In this document: piece by piece, positions 45,586-57,415 of the stretch
How the letters are laid out: every line of letters starts with the position of its first letter
How positions within the stretch are numbered: the first letter of the stretch is position 1
Assembly (NCBI GenBank): GCA_001574975.1
Contig: KQ965797.1
Coordinates: 107,125 to 171,124 of the forward strand
Source of the DNA: Gonapodya prolifera JEL478
Taxonomy: Eukaryota > Monoblepharomycota > Monoblepharidomycetes > Monoblepharidales > Gonapodyaceae
Reading direction: 5' to 3'
Length of the DNA stretch: 64,000 bases
Program-made: the position numbers and the translations under genes
Notes under the pieces: generated by a model
What the model was told of the DNA's origin: nothing
Database searches by the model: none
The model's input: only the letters and a program-made list of their open reading frames with translations

Positions 45586-48500
45586 ATGTGGGGTGTCCCA
45601 TGGTCCGCATACCACGCACGTCTCTCCGGTTGCACTCTACCGGTTCCTCCGCACCTCTCCTCGGCATCTCAGTCAGCAGATTCGACAACTATTGCCGCTC
45701 TGCATCTGCGCGCGCTCGTGGCACTGCCCGTGCCACCGCAGATTCCAGATTCGGCGCTGAATCCAGCGGCGACTTCTGAGAATTCAGGCCAGGCTACGCA
45801 AGTTTCCGTGCATTTTGCACTTTCTTGGTTCGACTCCCAATCTGGCGAGTTCTTCGGTCGCACAACGAAAGTGGTCGGGTGTTCAGACGTGGAAGAAGCT
45901 GGTCGGCGTGCTCGCGCCACCGCGGACGCTGTTCCAATCTCATCCCAGACGAAGCAAACCTCCTTTCGACGCGTGGATAACGAAGGCAACACGACAGGGT
46001 TCGATGGCTCACCATCGTCTTCGGCTTCGTCCTCTACTGAGCTTCTGCCACATTTGGGAGACGCGGGGCGGGTAGTGTCCCCCCTCACGGCCGGAATAAC
46101 AGGAAGAAAGATAACCGTTGACACGGACTGTGTGAGCTCTCCTCGAATTGATCCGGAGTGAACCTCGGATAACACATGGTTGCAGACCCTGTTCTTTCAC
46201 ACACCTCAACGCCCTCCATCGCTCCTTCTCGTTATCGAAGCCATTGTGTCAGGTATTTCTATTCTTTTGTCTGTTCTCCCTTGACCTGGACTCACTCGTC
46301 TGGCTCCGAAAGTTGCGAACTCGGAAGCTCAAACAAAAACTCTTGGTGCTGGTTGGGCGCTTCTCCCTGTGTTTGATACGCCCAGGGGAGGTTTTGACGA
46401 GGGTGCCATAGTGGGAGGAAGGTTTGTTAGGGTGAATGGCGATTATTCATTTTCGTTTCTTGCAACTCATCCCTGACATTCCCCAAGCCTCTCATTCCAC
46501 CCTGGTACACCTCGACTTCTATTGTTTCTCCCATCTCCGCTCCCAAATCCCCCTACCTCGACCATTCCAAATGCTGCTCTTGCTTACCAGATCGTTCCCC
46601 GGGCGGACCTCTCAAGTGTTCTCGCTTGTTGGCCTGATTGGGACCTAGTAGATGCGCGAGTGGCCCCAGGAGGTGTGACAAGCATAACAGAGTCGGGAAG
46701 TGGAGTGATTTGGGAAAAGTGCCAGTGGATTGAGGGACGTGTGCAAAAGGTTTGTTTTTCGTGCCATCATGGAAATCACTCCATCCCTCATGCTCCGGTC
46801 TTTTATTTGCGCCTTCAGCTCCGTCTTGCGCTTCATTCAACCAATGCAGTCTTTGAATCGCTTCTTCTAGCATCTGTATCTTCAGCAGCACTCACATCTC
46901 TGAACCTCCCTCTACCGCCATCTCCACTTTCTCCTGCAACGAGGTCACGCGTCACTTCCCGCACACTGTGCATAGGAACTCACAATGGTCTCGCTTGGCT
47001 TTCTCCACCCACACGCGTGTCGCTTGCGGAGGGGGAAGGAGGATGGCTTGGGTTTGGGGGAAGCTTGGAGATACCGCTGGTGCTTGGAGATTCGAGATGT
47101 GTGGTGGTGGTGGGGCTGGAGTACGGAGTTGAGGTCGAGGTGGAAGTGGAAAAGGGGGACAGTGGAGCAAAGGACGGGACGAAGGACGGGGCAAGTGGTT
47201 CCGAGAAATTGATTTGCGAGAGAATTTTGGACTTGGGATGGGGATGGTGGTGTCCAGAGCCGGATGGAGGTGCTGGTTGTGAGTGTTGTCGTTGTGTTGT
47301 CCCGTACGATTTTGCTTTTATTCGTAGTCCCGTAATCAGCGCGTCTCCTTGCACTCACCCATCCTCCTGCTCCAACGGTTTCCCCATTTAAACCTAAGCT
47401 TGTGTTTCGACCCCTACCCGAGGACCTTATAGATGAATCGGGACGAGGGGACGGTGCGACAACGGTAACTGCGCCTGACAGGCCGGTGGTGGTCTCATTT
47501 GAAGTGGAAGGTGAAGGCCTCACCCCGGTACAGGCACCTCAATCGGTGGTGCGACCCATTGCCCTGCCAGAGCCCATTGCACCTCCAAAAGAGATTTTCG
47601 AGCCGCCACCTGAACCTCCCCGGGAGGATCCGCCTACCCCTCGTCCTGCTCGCCCTCCTCGCCCTCATGTACGCTCCTCATCTTCCGCGTCGCCTTCTCA
47701 TCCCCGACGACATCCTGCTCCTACATTTCCACTTCCGGTACCTCATCGCTCAACATGGCGAACAGAAAGGGCGAGACTACATCTGGCACGGTTTCCAGCA
47801 CCCCGAATTGATGGACCGGCTGTAGTTGTTAGTAACGAAGATTTAGGGAGAAGGGCAGACCTACGAAGAGAGGTAGTCCAGGTCCAAGAGGTGTGGATTA
47901 CAATAGGGGCTATTACTTGGGAGACTGGGGATGGACCTCGATGTGTTAAGGTGACTTACCGGTTTTGGGAGGGAAGCTGGATTAGTGGTGAGAGGGCGAT
48001 AGTCTGGACTGGGGATCTAGAGCGAGGTAGACATAATGGAGATCGCCAGAAGAGCGGGAAACAGACAATGAGACCTGGCATCGAGCGCGAAGAGGAGGAA
48101 TGGCCTGGAGTGCTCTGGAAAGTGGGCAAGGAAAGCAACTCCGAAGAACCTGACTGTGAGTGATCCATGGACCCGTACATTGACAGGGCCTGAGCTTAGC
48201 CATTCGTGGTATTCGTAGTTTCCACATCCCCCGGCGTCACATCAACTCACATCGTCGACCCAATTCACTCTGCTTATTCTGATCCCGTGTACGCCCCTCC
48301 TGGATTGCCTTTCTTCCGTTATCTCGCTCATTCAAAGTTGCCGGTCGATATATTCGATGGGGAGTCAGGGGCGTACGTAGGACAGGCCCGGGTACCGCTC
48401 AGAGGACTATTACTCGACGGAAGGCATGCGGTGACAGGAACGTGGGACATCGATGTTGTAGCGGAGGAGGTGTGTGCCTGTTCACTTCCAAATTTATTCC

Positions 48501-51101
48501 ACCTAATCTCCTTTCGGTGTAACTAGCCCGTCGGCCCAGTCACTCGTCCAGCGACTCCGTTTGCATCTCCCCCAGAGCGTGTTGTGGGAAAGCTGCATGT
48601 TGTCTTGACCAATGTTGCGAGGCCCGACTTGGGATCGAAGGGAATGGAAGCGGTTGAGGCAATCAAAAAGAGAGAAGTGGTGGTAAGAGATTTCAGAGAA
48701 GGGGTAAAAGCGAGAAGGGGTCAAGAGGGTTCAAAGATCACGGCGATTAAGGTGTGATTTGCCAAATTACACCGATTTTCTTTTTCGTACTTGAGTTTCT
48801 TCGTTCTCCACAAAGCTCATTGACACCAACCCAGAGCTTCAGGCGCTTTTTCGTCGTTCGTTCGAAGAGCGAGCTCTGGCAAGACAGAACGCATCTTCGC
48901 ATCATGACGGGACGAAAGGAGATCCGGAAGCTTCGAGTGATGTGGAGCTATCGGCAGCCAAAAAGAAAGCCATAAAAGCAAAAGAATGGTTCCTCAAGGA
49001 GGGCTTGGTGATGGACGTAGCAGGGCAGTACGGTGTGAGATCGTGTGATTGTTGAATTTACCCTGACACTGTTTGAAATACTTCCTTTTTCTTTCCTTCT
49101 AAACCCCCCCGCATTCCCCTCTACATACATCTTCATAGCTTGAATTTTCCTATAATGCGACGAGGCAAGAAAGGCAACGAGACTTACAAACGATCACCGT
49201 CTTTAGAGAGAGGTAAAGGTTCCATGAGTGTTGCTAAAAGCTTGATTCTTAATGTGTGGAAGTTTTCAGAGCAAAGCCATCCGTTATTGTCTCAGCTCTC
49301 GAGAAAAGCATAACTTCCCATCATACGATCTACCCCTCATTTGCACGTGCCTGTTTCTTCGAATTCTCCTTCACGAACCCTTATGCGGTCGAACATACCT
49401 TCACTATATCGTTTGACGATGAAGAGCTCCGAGTCGTAACGGACGTTTCTGAGTGGCGCTACTTGAGACGGGTACATAGGATCCCCCCTCCGGTTGAAAC
49501 GAATCTGCTTCGATTGAGACCAAAGGATGGTTCTGGTCAGGTTTTCCTACTCCCCAACGAAACTGTCTCTGTCCCTTTTATCTTCCAAAGCTTTTTGGCG
49601 GGTCGAGTCGGCGATGGTGCCGGGCATCGGTTGCCAGAGGTCGGAAACGAAGACTACAAGACTGGCGTTGGTGGAATGGTGCGAGGAACTTCTTGGTCAG
49701 ATGATTCGTCGCTGTTGGGCGACGACGGGGCACCGATAAGGTCAAGAACGATCAAGGTCCATTGACGCAATCGCCGTTTTCGATGGTTTGACCACATTTC
49801 AATGAAGCTTCCCTCCATCTATAGGTATCCATCATCAACTACCAAAGAAAACCCATCGCAATCCTGGACCTTCGAATTGCCCCCCGAAACTACGCAATTG
49901 ATCGATCGTATCGGCTGTATAAGGCCGAAAACGAAATTGCTCGAAAGACAGTCGCGTTCGTTCCTGCATGGACCGAATCTGGTGCGGAGAATGCGTCGAA
50001 TGAGATTGCAACGGCACACGATGCAGCCGCCCCAGCAAAGAAGTACTTTGTGGCGAGCTCGGAGGATGTAACGTGCACCATCAGTGAACCCGTCGTGAGT
50101 GGCTCTGTCACAAGTCTCACATCAATCTGCCCTTTTCGAAACCGTTCTCCTCTCTTTTAGAAGACGACAAGCATACAAGAGGTTACATTCAAGTGCCGGT
50201 CCCCCAAGTTCCCCGCGGCACGAATTTTCCATCTCCTTTGCTTCGAAGATCCACATCACACGACGTTGCTCGGGCGGTGGCGAGTCGAGCTTCACTCCAT
50301 GATGAGGATGGACGTGAACTGTATCTTGGGACAAACGAACACGGCGTTGATGGTGGTTCGGGGAACGGCCACGTCCAGGACCGTGCAGTGCTTTTCGTCT
50401 CTGCCAGAGGAGCTGACGGTGAGGGGTTGGATTCGTCGTTGAGGGAACTGCGATTGGTGCTGAATTACCGTGGTAATCGTGATTCGCAGACCCAGCCTCT
50501 GGGTGCCTTCATTCTCACCGCCAACGCGCTCAATGAAGTCACCTTGTTTGTTCGACCAAAAAGCGTTGGCAACAAGGAGATTTTGGTCAACATAATGGGT
50601 ACGTGTTTGGCGAAAACAATGCATTGGCGATAGACAGAAATATGTGAATTGCCTCGATTCATGTTGCGCAGACGTCAATGAGGGACAGCTCATAGCTTCC
50701 TGGACGATTGTGTGTCATTGCCTCGCTCCAACGGTGACAAAGTCGTTTGACGTGCGATTGCAAACATGCAGGGGCTCAAGCAAGGTGAGAAATCAGAGAT
50801 TCCGCGCCAAGAGGTTCATGGAACGCGATTGCATTAACTCATCACGCATGAAATCGTTCAGCGGGTGAGCTACACGAACCCATACCCCGCCCCCAAGAAA
50901 TTCACACTGCGGACAGATCGGCCGGACCTGCTTTCGTTTAAAGAAGTGGAGATTGAGATGGAGGCCGGGGGGACGCGGTACATCCACATCCGGTTCATGC
51001 CGCGAACGACCAAAGGAAATGTTGAGGCGTTTGTGTTCATCAATGACGAGCAGGATAGGTTGGAGGAGTGCCTTAAGGTGAAGTGCGAGTTTGTGGAGTG
51101 A
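45586..51101 (+). CDS. NPHP4: Nephrocystin-4 (ciliary transition-zone protein)
   Basis: The first in-frame ATG is 45586 (MWGVPWSAYHAR), and the gene has many exons. The N-terminal part has VSVHFALSWFDSQSGEFFGR, as in human NPHP4 (FFDVTYRHFFGRT). Then come NALLAYQIVPRADL-type strands (46560-46680), IGTHNGLAWLSPPT (about 46970) and a C2-like region (48230-48470: YVGQARVPLRGLLLDGRHAV). The C-terminal Ig-like modules match best: ACFFEFSFTNPYAVEHTF, VSEWRYLRRVH, VPFIFQSFLAG, ILGQTNTALMVVRG, EGQLIASWTIVC, RVSYTNPYPAPKKFTL and EAFVFINDEQD, ending at 51101. Human NPHP4 has RITYTNPYPSRRTFHL and INDHEDKNEEAF at the same place. NPHP4 works with NPHP1 and RPGRIP1L at the ciliary transition zone. It marks a lineage that builds a flagellum, here the zoospore. 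Confidence 0.92.
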
Positions 51102-51323
51102 AGCGACGTGTCGGTGGACTTCTGTAGAATTGTATGATTTTATTTTTTTTTTTTGTAAAAGGGAGGAGGGATCGTAAACGTGAAAGACAATTGAATGATG
51201 TGTTTATTATCTTTCCCTCCACGGTTGCCAGCAACACAAGTCACAATTCTAAAAGCAGATAGTACATGCACACTTCCGCCTTTCCATCAACTATAAATAC
51301 GTACGTACTTTCAACAAACGAAC
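51102..51323. other. Convergent intergenic region
   Basis: This is AT-richer than its flanks and has a run of thirteen T near 51145. It probably holds the 3' processing signals of NPHP4 and of the minus-strand gene that follows. Confidence 0.5.
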
Positions 51324-52097
51324 TTAAGGAGATGGGAGCAGCGTGACTCCCGCTCTCTTGAGTGTCATCTCCATGTCCGGCGACAAAATGGCGCCAATAA
51401 GAGCATCAAAGTCCTTCATGTTTTCCATCAAGACGGCGACATCGGTGACTCTCCCATCCTCGTCGAATTTAATCCTGTTCATGAGGTCCCCCTCCCACTG
51501 CAGCCCATTGAGCGTGACAAACTTGCTGTGAAAACTGGCGAAGCAGAGACCGTTGGGCCATGTCACGACGTCAACTGTTTTGGAGCACACCATTTCCTGC
51601 CGCAACGGGAAGAAGGGGCGGATGTGTTAGAGAACCGTGGAGGAGTGTACTCAGAGTTGAACTGTACCTTGAGACCACCTTCCAAAAGAATAGAAAAGGC
51701 CAGCCAGAATTCCAGAGATTCGTGGGGAAATCGACTGCGCTCGGTTTCGTGATTAGTCATTGCGGATCCCTCAGAGGCACCGCCAACGTGGCTCCTCGCC
51801 TTACCCGAGGCTTCATGTGCGGAGAAGTGGAAGAAGCATAAGCACGGATGTCGTCGGCTATGCATCAGTCGGTCACACTCACTGCTTCCATTGTCCGAGG
51901 AACGCGGATTGCGACGACGGGTGGTGACTATCGGGAGTCACGGACGAGTCCGCCGTGAATACTCCCGACGTGAGACGCGCGAACTGCGATTTGGCAAACT
52001 GCGTGATTCGTGCACACGCCTGCGGGCTGCGCGCCACTCCGGATTCGCTGAAGGCGGGTGGTTGCTCGTGGAACGACGCGCGGAATTGCTGCAGCAT
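51324..52097 (-). CDS. Hypothetical small protein, possibly NTF2/SnoaL-like fold
   Basis: Three minus-strand exons can be joined: MLQQFRASFHEQPPAFSESG to SAFLGQWK (52097-51885), RSRFPHESLEFWLAFSILLE (about 51730-51665), and TVDVVTWPNGLCFASFHSKF with GLQWEGDLMNRIKFDEDGRV and MENMKDFDALIGAIL (51600-51324). The last exon's pattern of a hydrophobic strand, then a strand with polar loop ending in DEDGRVTDV, then a helix is what SnoaL/NTF2-like domains show at their C-terminus. Fold and function are guesses. The frame is also open upstream of 52097 (KPPKRSSPPHATEPTPPP), so the start could lie further left on this strand, near 52218. Confidence 0.45.
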
Positions 52098-52554
52098 CGC
52101 AGAGTCTTTGGCGGGGGGCGGGTGGTGTGTCGGCGGAGGTGTCGGCTCCGTGGCGTGCGGGGGAGAAGATCTTTTCGGAGGTTTTCGGGTTTTGGGAAAA
52201 AAGTGGCCCCTGAGGCTTCCATTACGGACACAAGGACGCCGGAGTTGAACCTGATTGAAGGCGGGCCTCCTTGTACTTTAGTCGCCAACCAGCAACATCG
52301 ACACAAAATGGAACTGTTCTTTGCGCATGCGCTGTCTCGTAGGCGAATTCCCGGTCCTCCCCTTTCCCGTCCAAGCGTAGACGACACCTTTGATACAGAG
52401 TCCCCCACATCTCACCCGCATCCACTCAACCAGCGCTCTTCCCAGGCATCGGCAGCCCGTGCCTTCTCTTTGGCGCTTCTACTTCGCATCGATCATTGTT
52501 TACCGCTAAATTTACGGACACGGAGACAGTCAAGGCCAAGGCCATATGTAAACA

Positions 52555-54060
52555 TTATTGGGCAATGGCATTCGGAATAACACTAAATACAGAGCGCCCC
52601 CACATGTCGCCCACCCGCACGTCACGCCTTCCTTTCAGTCTCCAAAACGGTGTGCCGTTGAGCGACTCAGCCGACGCCTCTGCCGAATCCCGCTCGTAGA
52701 TCACTCCAATGTTCAGGTAGCTCAACAAAAAGAAGGGTCGACCCACGTGCCGCAGATTCGGCAACGCGCGCCAGCTCTCACGAAGCCACTGCTCAAAGGG
52801 CTCTTGTGTGAGATTGACCCCGCCAACGTACACATACTCCAGCCTTCGTCCGAGACGGGCCACTGTGTCCAACGCAACCGCGACGGGAAACGGCGCAGGG
52901 CACTTGAACATGAAGAGTTTTCGCAGCCCCTTATTGGCAGCCAGCACGCGCTCGAACGCGCTGGCAAGTTTGACACCTGGCTGGGAAGGAGTGCCGACCG
53001 TCTGGAACGGGTACGACTCCAACCCGCCCCCCGCGCCGTCAATCACGAGCTCGTGCAGCGTTCCCAGTCGCACAATGCTGTCGACGATGGCGTCCGACGA
53101 CAGCACGGTCACGGCGCCTTCGTTGAACTGCAATGTCGTCAGACGGTGCATCGTGTGGAGCGTGTGCAGACGCACGGGCGAGCGGTGCAGCGTCGCGCCA
53201 CCAAGCTCGGCAAGGACTTGAAGGTGCTCCTCGCTCACCGTGGCGGTGTGGAGAAGATCGACGGCTTCAAGTCGTGGCGCCGTTTCCATCAACAGTCTCA
53301 AGTGTTCAGGCGACATGGCGGCCCCCGTTCGAAAGTGCTTCAGCGACTGAACTCGTCCAATCAACTCCTCCAACAGCGCAAGGTACCTCCCACGAAGCCC
53401 GTCTCTAGGCGTCCCGATGGACACCGTTTCCAACACCGCCAAATTATCCGGCGGGTCGCACTCGAGAAGCGGCGAGATATCCATCCCGCCGCCGTCCACG
53501 TCGGGGCACATGTATATCCCCCTCAGCCTTCCAATCAGGCGCGGCTGGCCTCGCCACATGTGGGCCGGCATGGCGAGGTCTTGCAGTGCGGGGCATTCGG
53601 CGACGAAGTAGAGAAGGACGGGGTGGTCAAGTTGTGGGACGTAGAGCCGCTGGATTCTGCTCGGGGGTAGGACCCTCAGAAGCTGCAAAATGCCGTCAAG
53701 GGTGGGCTGGGCGAAGCTGAATACGAGCTGCAGATCGACCTCGTCCACCGGACCTTCGAGCCAGCGTCGTGCCCCTCGCGAAAGATCCCCGGCTGCTTCG
53801 GCTTCGTTATCGGTTTCGCTTTTCGTTGCTCCTTCCCCTGCGCCTGCACCTGCCCGAGCTCGCTTCCACGCGTCAAACACCTTGGTCAATCCCTGAACGG
53901 CCGCGAGCGATCGGGGCCTGACAATACGGTGGATTTTCCGCGCCGCAATGTCGTCGCACGATCGTGACACCAGGCGGAGCGCGCAAAGAGTCCGCGGGTC
54001 TGGATCGAAGGCGAGCTGGAGCACGATCAGGTGGATGATGTCGTGGGGCAAGCGCGGCAT
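52555..54060 (-). CDS. F-box protein with leucine-rich-repeat-like region
   Basis: A single open frame of 501 codons starts at ATG 54060. Residues 1-50 form an F-box (MPRLPHDIIHLIVLQLAFDP, DPRTLCALRLVSRSCDDIAA), which binds Skp1 in SCF ubiquitin ligases. The rest has irregular leucine-rich segments (LQDLAMPAHMWRG, LAVLETVSIGTPRDGLRG, SLKHFRTGAAMSPEHLRLLM, TLHELVIDGAGGG, GLRKLFMFKCPAPFP, RRLEYVYVGGVNL), consistent with a substrate-binding LRR solenoid. It ends at 52555. The target is unknown. Intronless F-box genes of this kind form expanded families in early-diverging fungi. A related but broken gene lies at 56043-56760 on the other strand. Confidence 0.8.
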   Translation of the reverse strand: MPRLPHDIIHLIVLQLAFDPDPRTLCALRLVSRSCDDIAARKIHRIVRPRSLAAVQGLTKVFDAWKRARAGAGAGEGATKSETDNEAEAAGDLSRGARRWLEGPVDEVDLQLVFSFAQPTLDGILQLLRVLPPSRIQRLYVPQLDHPVLLYFVAECPALQDLAMPAHMWRGQPRLIGRLRGIYMCPDVDGGGMDISPLLECDPPDNLAVLETVSIGTPRDGLRGRYLALLEELIGRVQSLKHFRTGAAMSPEHLRLLMETAPRLEAVDLLHTATVSEEHLQVLAELGGATLHRSPVRLHTLHTMHRLTTLQFNEGAVTVLSSDAIVDSIVRLGTLHELVIDGAGGGLESYPFQTVGTPSQPGVKLASAFERVLAANKGLRKLFMFKCPAPFPVAVALDTVARLGRRLEYVYVGGVNLTQEPFEQWLRESWRALPNLRHVGRPFFLLSYLNIGVIYERDSAEASAESLNGTPFWRLKGRRDVRVGDMWGRSVFSVIPNAIAQ

Positions 54061-54651
54061 CGCGATCGCGGCGGACCTTCAACAACACAAGGTGAAATTC
54101 GTGCGGCCGAGAACGCGCGGTTGGGACGAGGACGCACTGCTGCATGTGTCTTCCTTTCGAGATATTTGAAGGAAGCTCGTCGGCCCAAGCGGCTCTTCCG
54201 ACCACAGAGAGAGAGCCCGAGTGCCAACGGGGACAAAGGTGAGTGATGCTGCTAAAACTGCAGCGTTTGGACGCAGTGCTGCATGTGTCTCGTCTCCCTT
54301 AAAAATTTCAATGAAGGCGTGTAGCAATTAACTTATTAGCTCGCATGGGAGAGCTCCAGGCAGTGAGTTACAGGGTTCACATAGGACTAACTTCAAAACT
54401 CCACCAAACGTACATAGTTTGAACTTCCTTTGGGAAAAGGCCGGTTTGTTCCACCTCTCCCTTGGTCAAGTGCACGGTACATGACCGGGCTATCGTAGCC
54501 CGATACCAATACGGCAATGCGAAGCGCAACGGACGCGTCTGGCAGATTCCGGACTATTTGGGTATCTCAGTTGAGTGGTACGTGTGCACGGTGCTCCTGC
54601 TTTGGTTGCCGCTCTGACTCAGCACCGACCCAATTTGACCAAAAGCGTGAC
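54061..54651. other. Intergenic region with a short imperfect repeat
   Basis: No gene is seen. Two related stretches with GCTGCATGTGTCT followed by AT-rich tract and GAAGG lie about 135 bp apart (near 54137 and 54274), suggesting a local duplication. Confidence 0.45.
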
Positions 54652-55068
54652 ATGTCGAATCCGCTCACTCTTGCAATCCCAACGAGCAAAACCCCGCCGA
54701 CCGGACCCGCCACGAGCGCAGTCGCAGTCGCCGACAACCCCCGCGGTGAGGTGAGTCAATCGGACGACACAAGGACTCCCGATGCGCTGGAATCTTGCAT
54801 CACTCACGGACATCTGTTTCTGGCCGGTTGCAATAAGGTCGGCGACGTGGCGTCTGCGTTCAGTGACATCCCGAAGATATGGGGTTTCTTGTTCAAGATA
54901 GCGAAGAAGAATGAGTCTCTCGAAGAAGAGAACAAGGAACTCAATCATAGATTCGAAAACTACAAGGATTCGACGGATGAAAAATTGCGTGGTTTGCAGC
55001 GGAAAGTGTTCGCGCTTGAAGGAGGGGTGAGTTGTCCTTCTCAATTTCTGGTTGTGAGTGGAAAATGA
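54652..55068 (+). CDS. Hypothetical coiled-coil protein
   Basis: The frame starts at ATG 54652 (MSNPLTLAIPTSKTPPTGPA). It has a Pro/Ser-rich start, then a helix (AFSDIPKIWGFLFKIAKKNE) and a short coiled coil (SLEEENKELNHRFENYKDST, DEKLRGLQRKVFALEGG). A good donor (gtgagt at about 55026) suggests splicing, perhaps to a lysine-rich exon near 55160-55220 (CKRKGSSGQRKAV). The family is not recognised. Upstream of 54652 the same frame is open to 54517 but looks non-coding. Confidence 0.45.
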   Translation: MSNPLTLAIPTSKTPPTGPATSAVAVADNPRGEVSQSDDTRTPDALESCITHGHLFLAGCNKVGDVASAFSDIPKIWGFLFKIAKKNESLEEENKELNHRFENYKDSTDEKLRGLQRKVFALEGGVSCPSQFLVVSGK

Positions 55069-56042
55069 CAAGTCCTTGTTTGAAGGGAGGTGGGATTGGG
55101 AGCGGCGGCGTGGGGACGGCAGGGGCCAGGGGCGCGGGAGGGGATTTGGTTCTGAGGTCACCTCGTGCAAGAGGAAAGGAAGCTCGGGACAGCGCAAAGC
55201 CGTACCCGACACGGAGGTGAATCCAGTCGTTGCATCATCGTGCTTGGGTCTTCAAATAATGCTCCGCTCTCGTTGACACTACTTGAAGGCGCTCCTCTTA
55301 GGGGGAAAATTACATGGAAAGAAATTGTAAATCCAATTTTACCCTTACTCTCAAATTTTCACGATGCCCAGCCCGTGTCATCATCAAAGCAACATCGTGG
55401 TAAAATTGGACGCTCTTGCCTGAACGCGCGATTGCGATGTATCGTCAATGGGAGCCCAACCGAAGAATGCAACCGCCGACCTCACTGCCTCCACGCCGAT
55501 GCTACATCTCTTGACGATGCTTTACCTCCTCTTACTTGGGGACATCCGCATAAGCACAAAATCGTGACTTATGTGGTGGGCGGAAAAATACGGCACAAAC
55601 TGGTAATGTGGTAGAATGGTACGAACTTGCTGAACACTGAAATAATGCACGCATTCTGTTTCCTTCCCACCCGCAGCAGGAGTGGGGTAGTATTTGGTTT
55701 TTGGGGTTATTCTTTGTAGGGAAAGTGAGCTACTCCAGTGGAAACTATTCAATCTACATATTCGCCATTGGTGAGTGGTGTTGAGAAAGCACTGAGGCGT
55801 GTATAATTATTTCCACTCTGCACAACGACTCTGCACAACGACGTCCTCAGTTGAGACTCAATTATTCAATGCAGTGTAGTTTTTTGGTGCAGCAAGTTAC
55901 GCGATGTTATCCTTGGGATCCATGCAGAACTTGTTTTGCACTTCAAGCTTCGTAGCTGAGCTCACTCCACACATTTCTATTTCACACTATTCCCCGGCCT
56001 TCCGCGGAAACGAACCGGCGCATCTCGTCCAGATCTCCATGC
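55069..56042. other. Region without a convincing gene
   Basis: Apart from possible downstream exons of the coiled-coil gene (about 55160-55220), only short open frames are present. None has a recognisable motif. Confidence 0.4.
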
Positions 56043-56760
56043 ATGCCACCATCTCTAGATTCCCTCTCTGACGAGATTATCCTGTTCGTTTTGCAAGATT
56101 ACGAACCCAAGCTCCCGTTCTCCTCCACCATTCGCGTCTCCCGACGATACAGATCGCTCGTAGCACAACTCTTCCACCCTCCACCCTGTCAGAACATCAG
56201 GAGTTCAATGTCACACATCAAAGTAATCTCCAAAAAGGACCAATCGAAGTGCGGAAACCCACAAGTTTGGTTCCACGGTTTCCCCGCACAAGTGCGCCTT
56301 CTTCCACGGTACATTTTCACCCCAGAGAGACATAAGGTCGCCCCCAGAGTACCCATCGACGTGGATAGTCGGGACCTTGGCCGGCTTCGCATAGGCCTCT
56401 TCGCAGACCACGTCGAGCACGCTGAGCCGCGTGTCTTTTGTGGGAATCGAGGTGGTGGACGTGCGTGCCGCCACGGACCTGCTCCATCCCGAACGGCTCG
56501 CGTTTGAGCTCACCGGCCCCGGTCCCAAGCCGAGAAGGCTCATCCTCGATAAGGACCACGTCCGCGCGTTGCATGCTCTTCCTGACGACGTGGCGTGCTT
56601 TCCAGGCGTGGTGCATGTGGGCACGGCGCATAATTCGGCCGCGCCCTTGCCTGACCCTGGACCAGGACGCCGTCTGTTCCCCGACGTTCGGTCCATCTAT
56701 TTCTCCTTGTCGACCAATATGGCGAGGTTAGGAGTTGAGGACCATGTGCAGAGGACGTAA
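56043..56760 (+). pseudogene. F-box-like gene, probably broken
   Basis: ATG 56043 opens MPPSLDSLSDEIILFVLQDY, then SSTIRVSRRYRSLVAQLF, an F-box. After about 400 bp the sensible frame changes. A second stretch (56431-56760) reads VGIEVVDVRAATDLLHPERL, then RRLILDKDHVRALHALPDDV and VRSIYFSLSTNMARLGVEDH, in the style of F-box/LRR proteins. I found no convincing intron joining the two. Further related fragments (TLRELHLHVRVPH, about 56960) lie downstream in frame with stops between. It is either a decaying F-box gene or one with introns I could not place. Confidence 0.4.
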
Positions 56761-57415
56761 CGTGTCGTCGCTTGCGGGAAACCCACGGACAATGCGGGCG
56801 ATTACGAGCCCTCGAAGACATCTGTTTGATGACACAATTTCTCGCGGTTCCGCATATTTTAAATTCCGATGCTGCAGATATATGAGTTCACAAAGCCCAT
56901 CGATTGGTCGTTGTTGACCAAACCCGATGTGGCAAGAGGGACGGCAGTGCCCAACACGTTGCGGGAACTGCATTTACACGTGCGAGTCCCCCACACCAAA
57001 TCGTACTCGCGACGTATTTTAGCTCTTTTGCTAGCACCCTTGTTGCCATGTTCCGCCATCTCCAAGCGTTGCACCCTTCCCTGTCCAGGATACAACGCCA
57101 CGACCTTGAGAGCGATATCTTCTCCACTGCCCTCGCAGACTTTGTAGTGGAGCAGGCGGCGCGTAGGGTCATGATCGCTTTTGCGATTAGGGAAACCAAG
57201 TCGTGAGAAGATGTCGGTGATGAAGGTCGGAGGGCGATGACGAAGCGGGTAGAAAGAGCGACGCAACGCTTTGTTGGTGTCACGAGGAGTGGACAAGGAG
57301 GTCGTGTACGAGTACTTGTCGTCCCCTGGGTGATGCGGGGCTTGATGTGTGTTATCGGTTTGGGTTGAGATGGGAACGTTGGAGGGATAGTTTTGAAGGT
57401 ATACCGATTCTAAGC

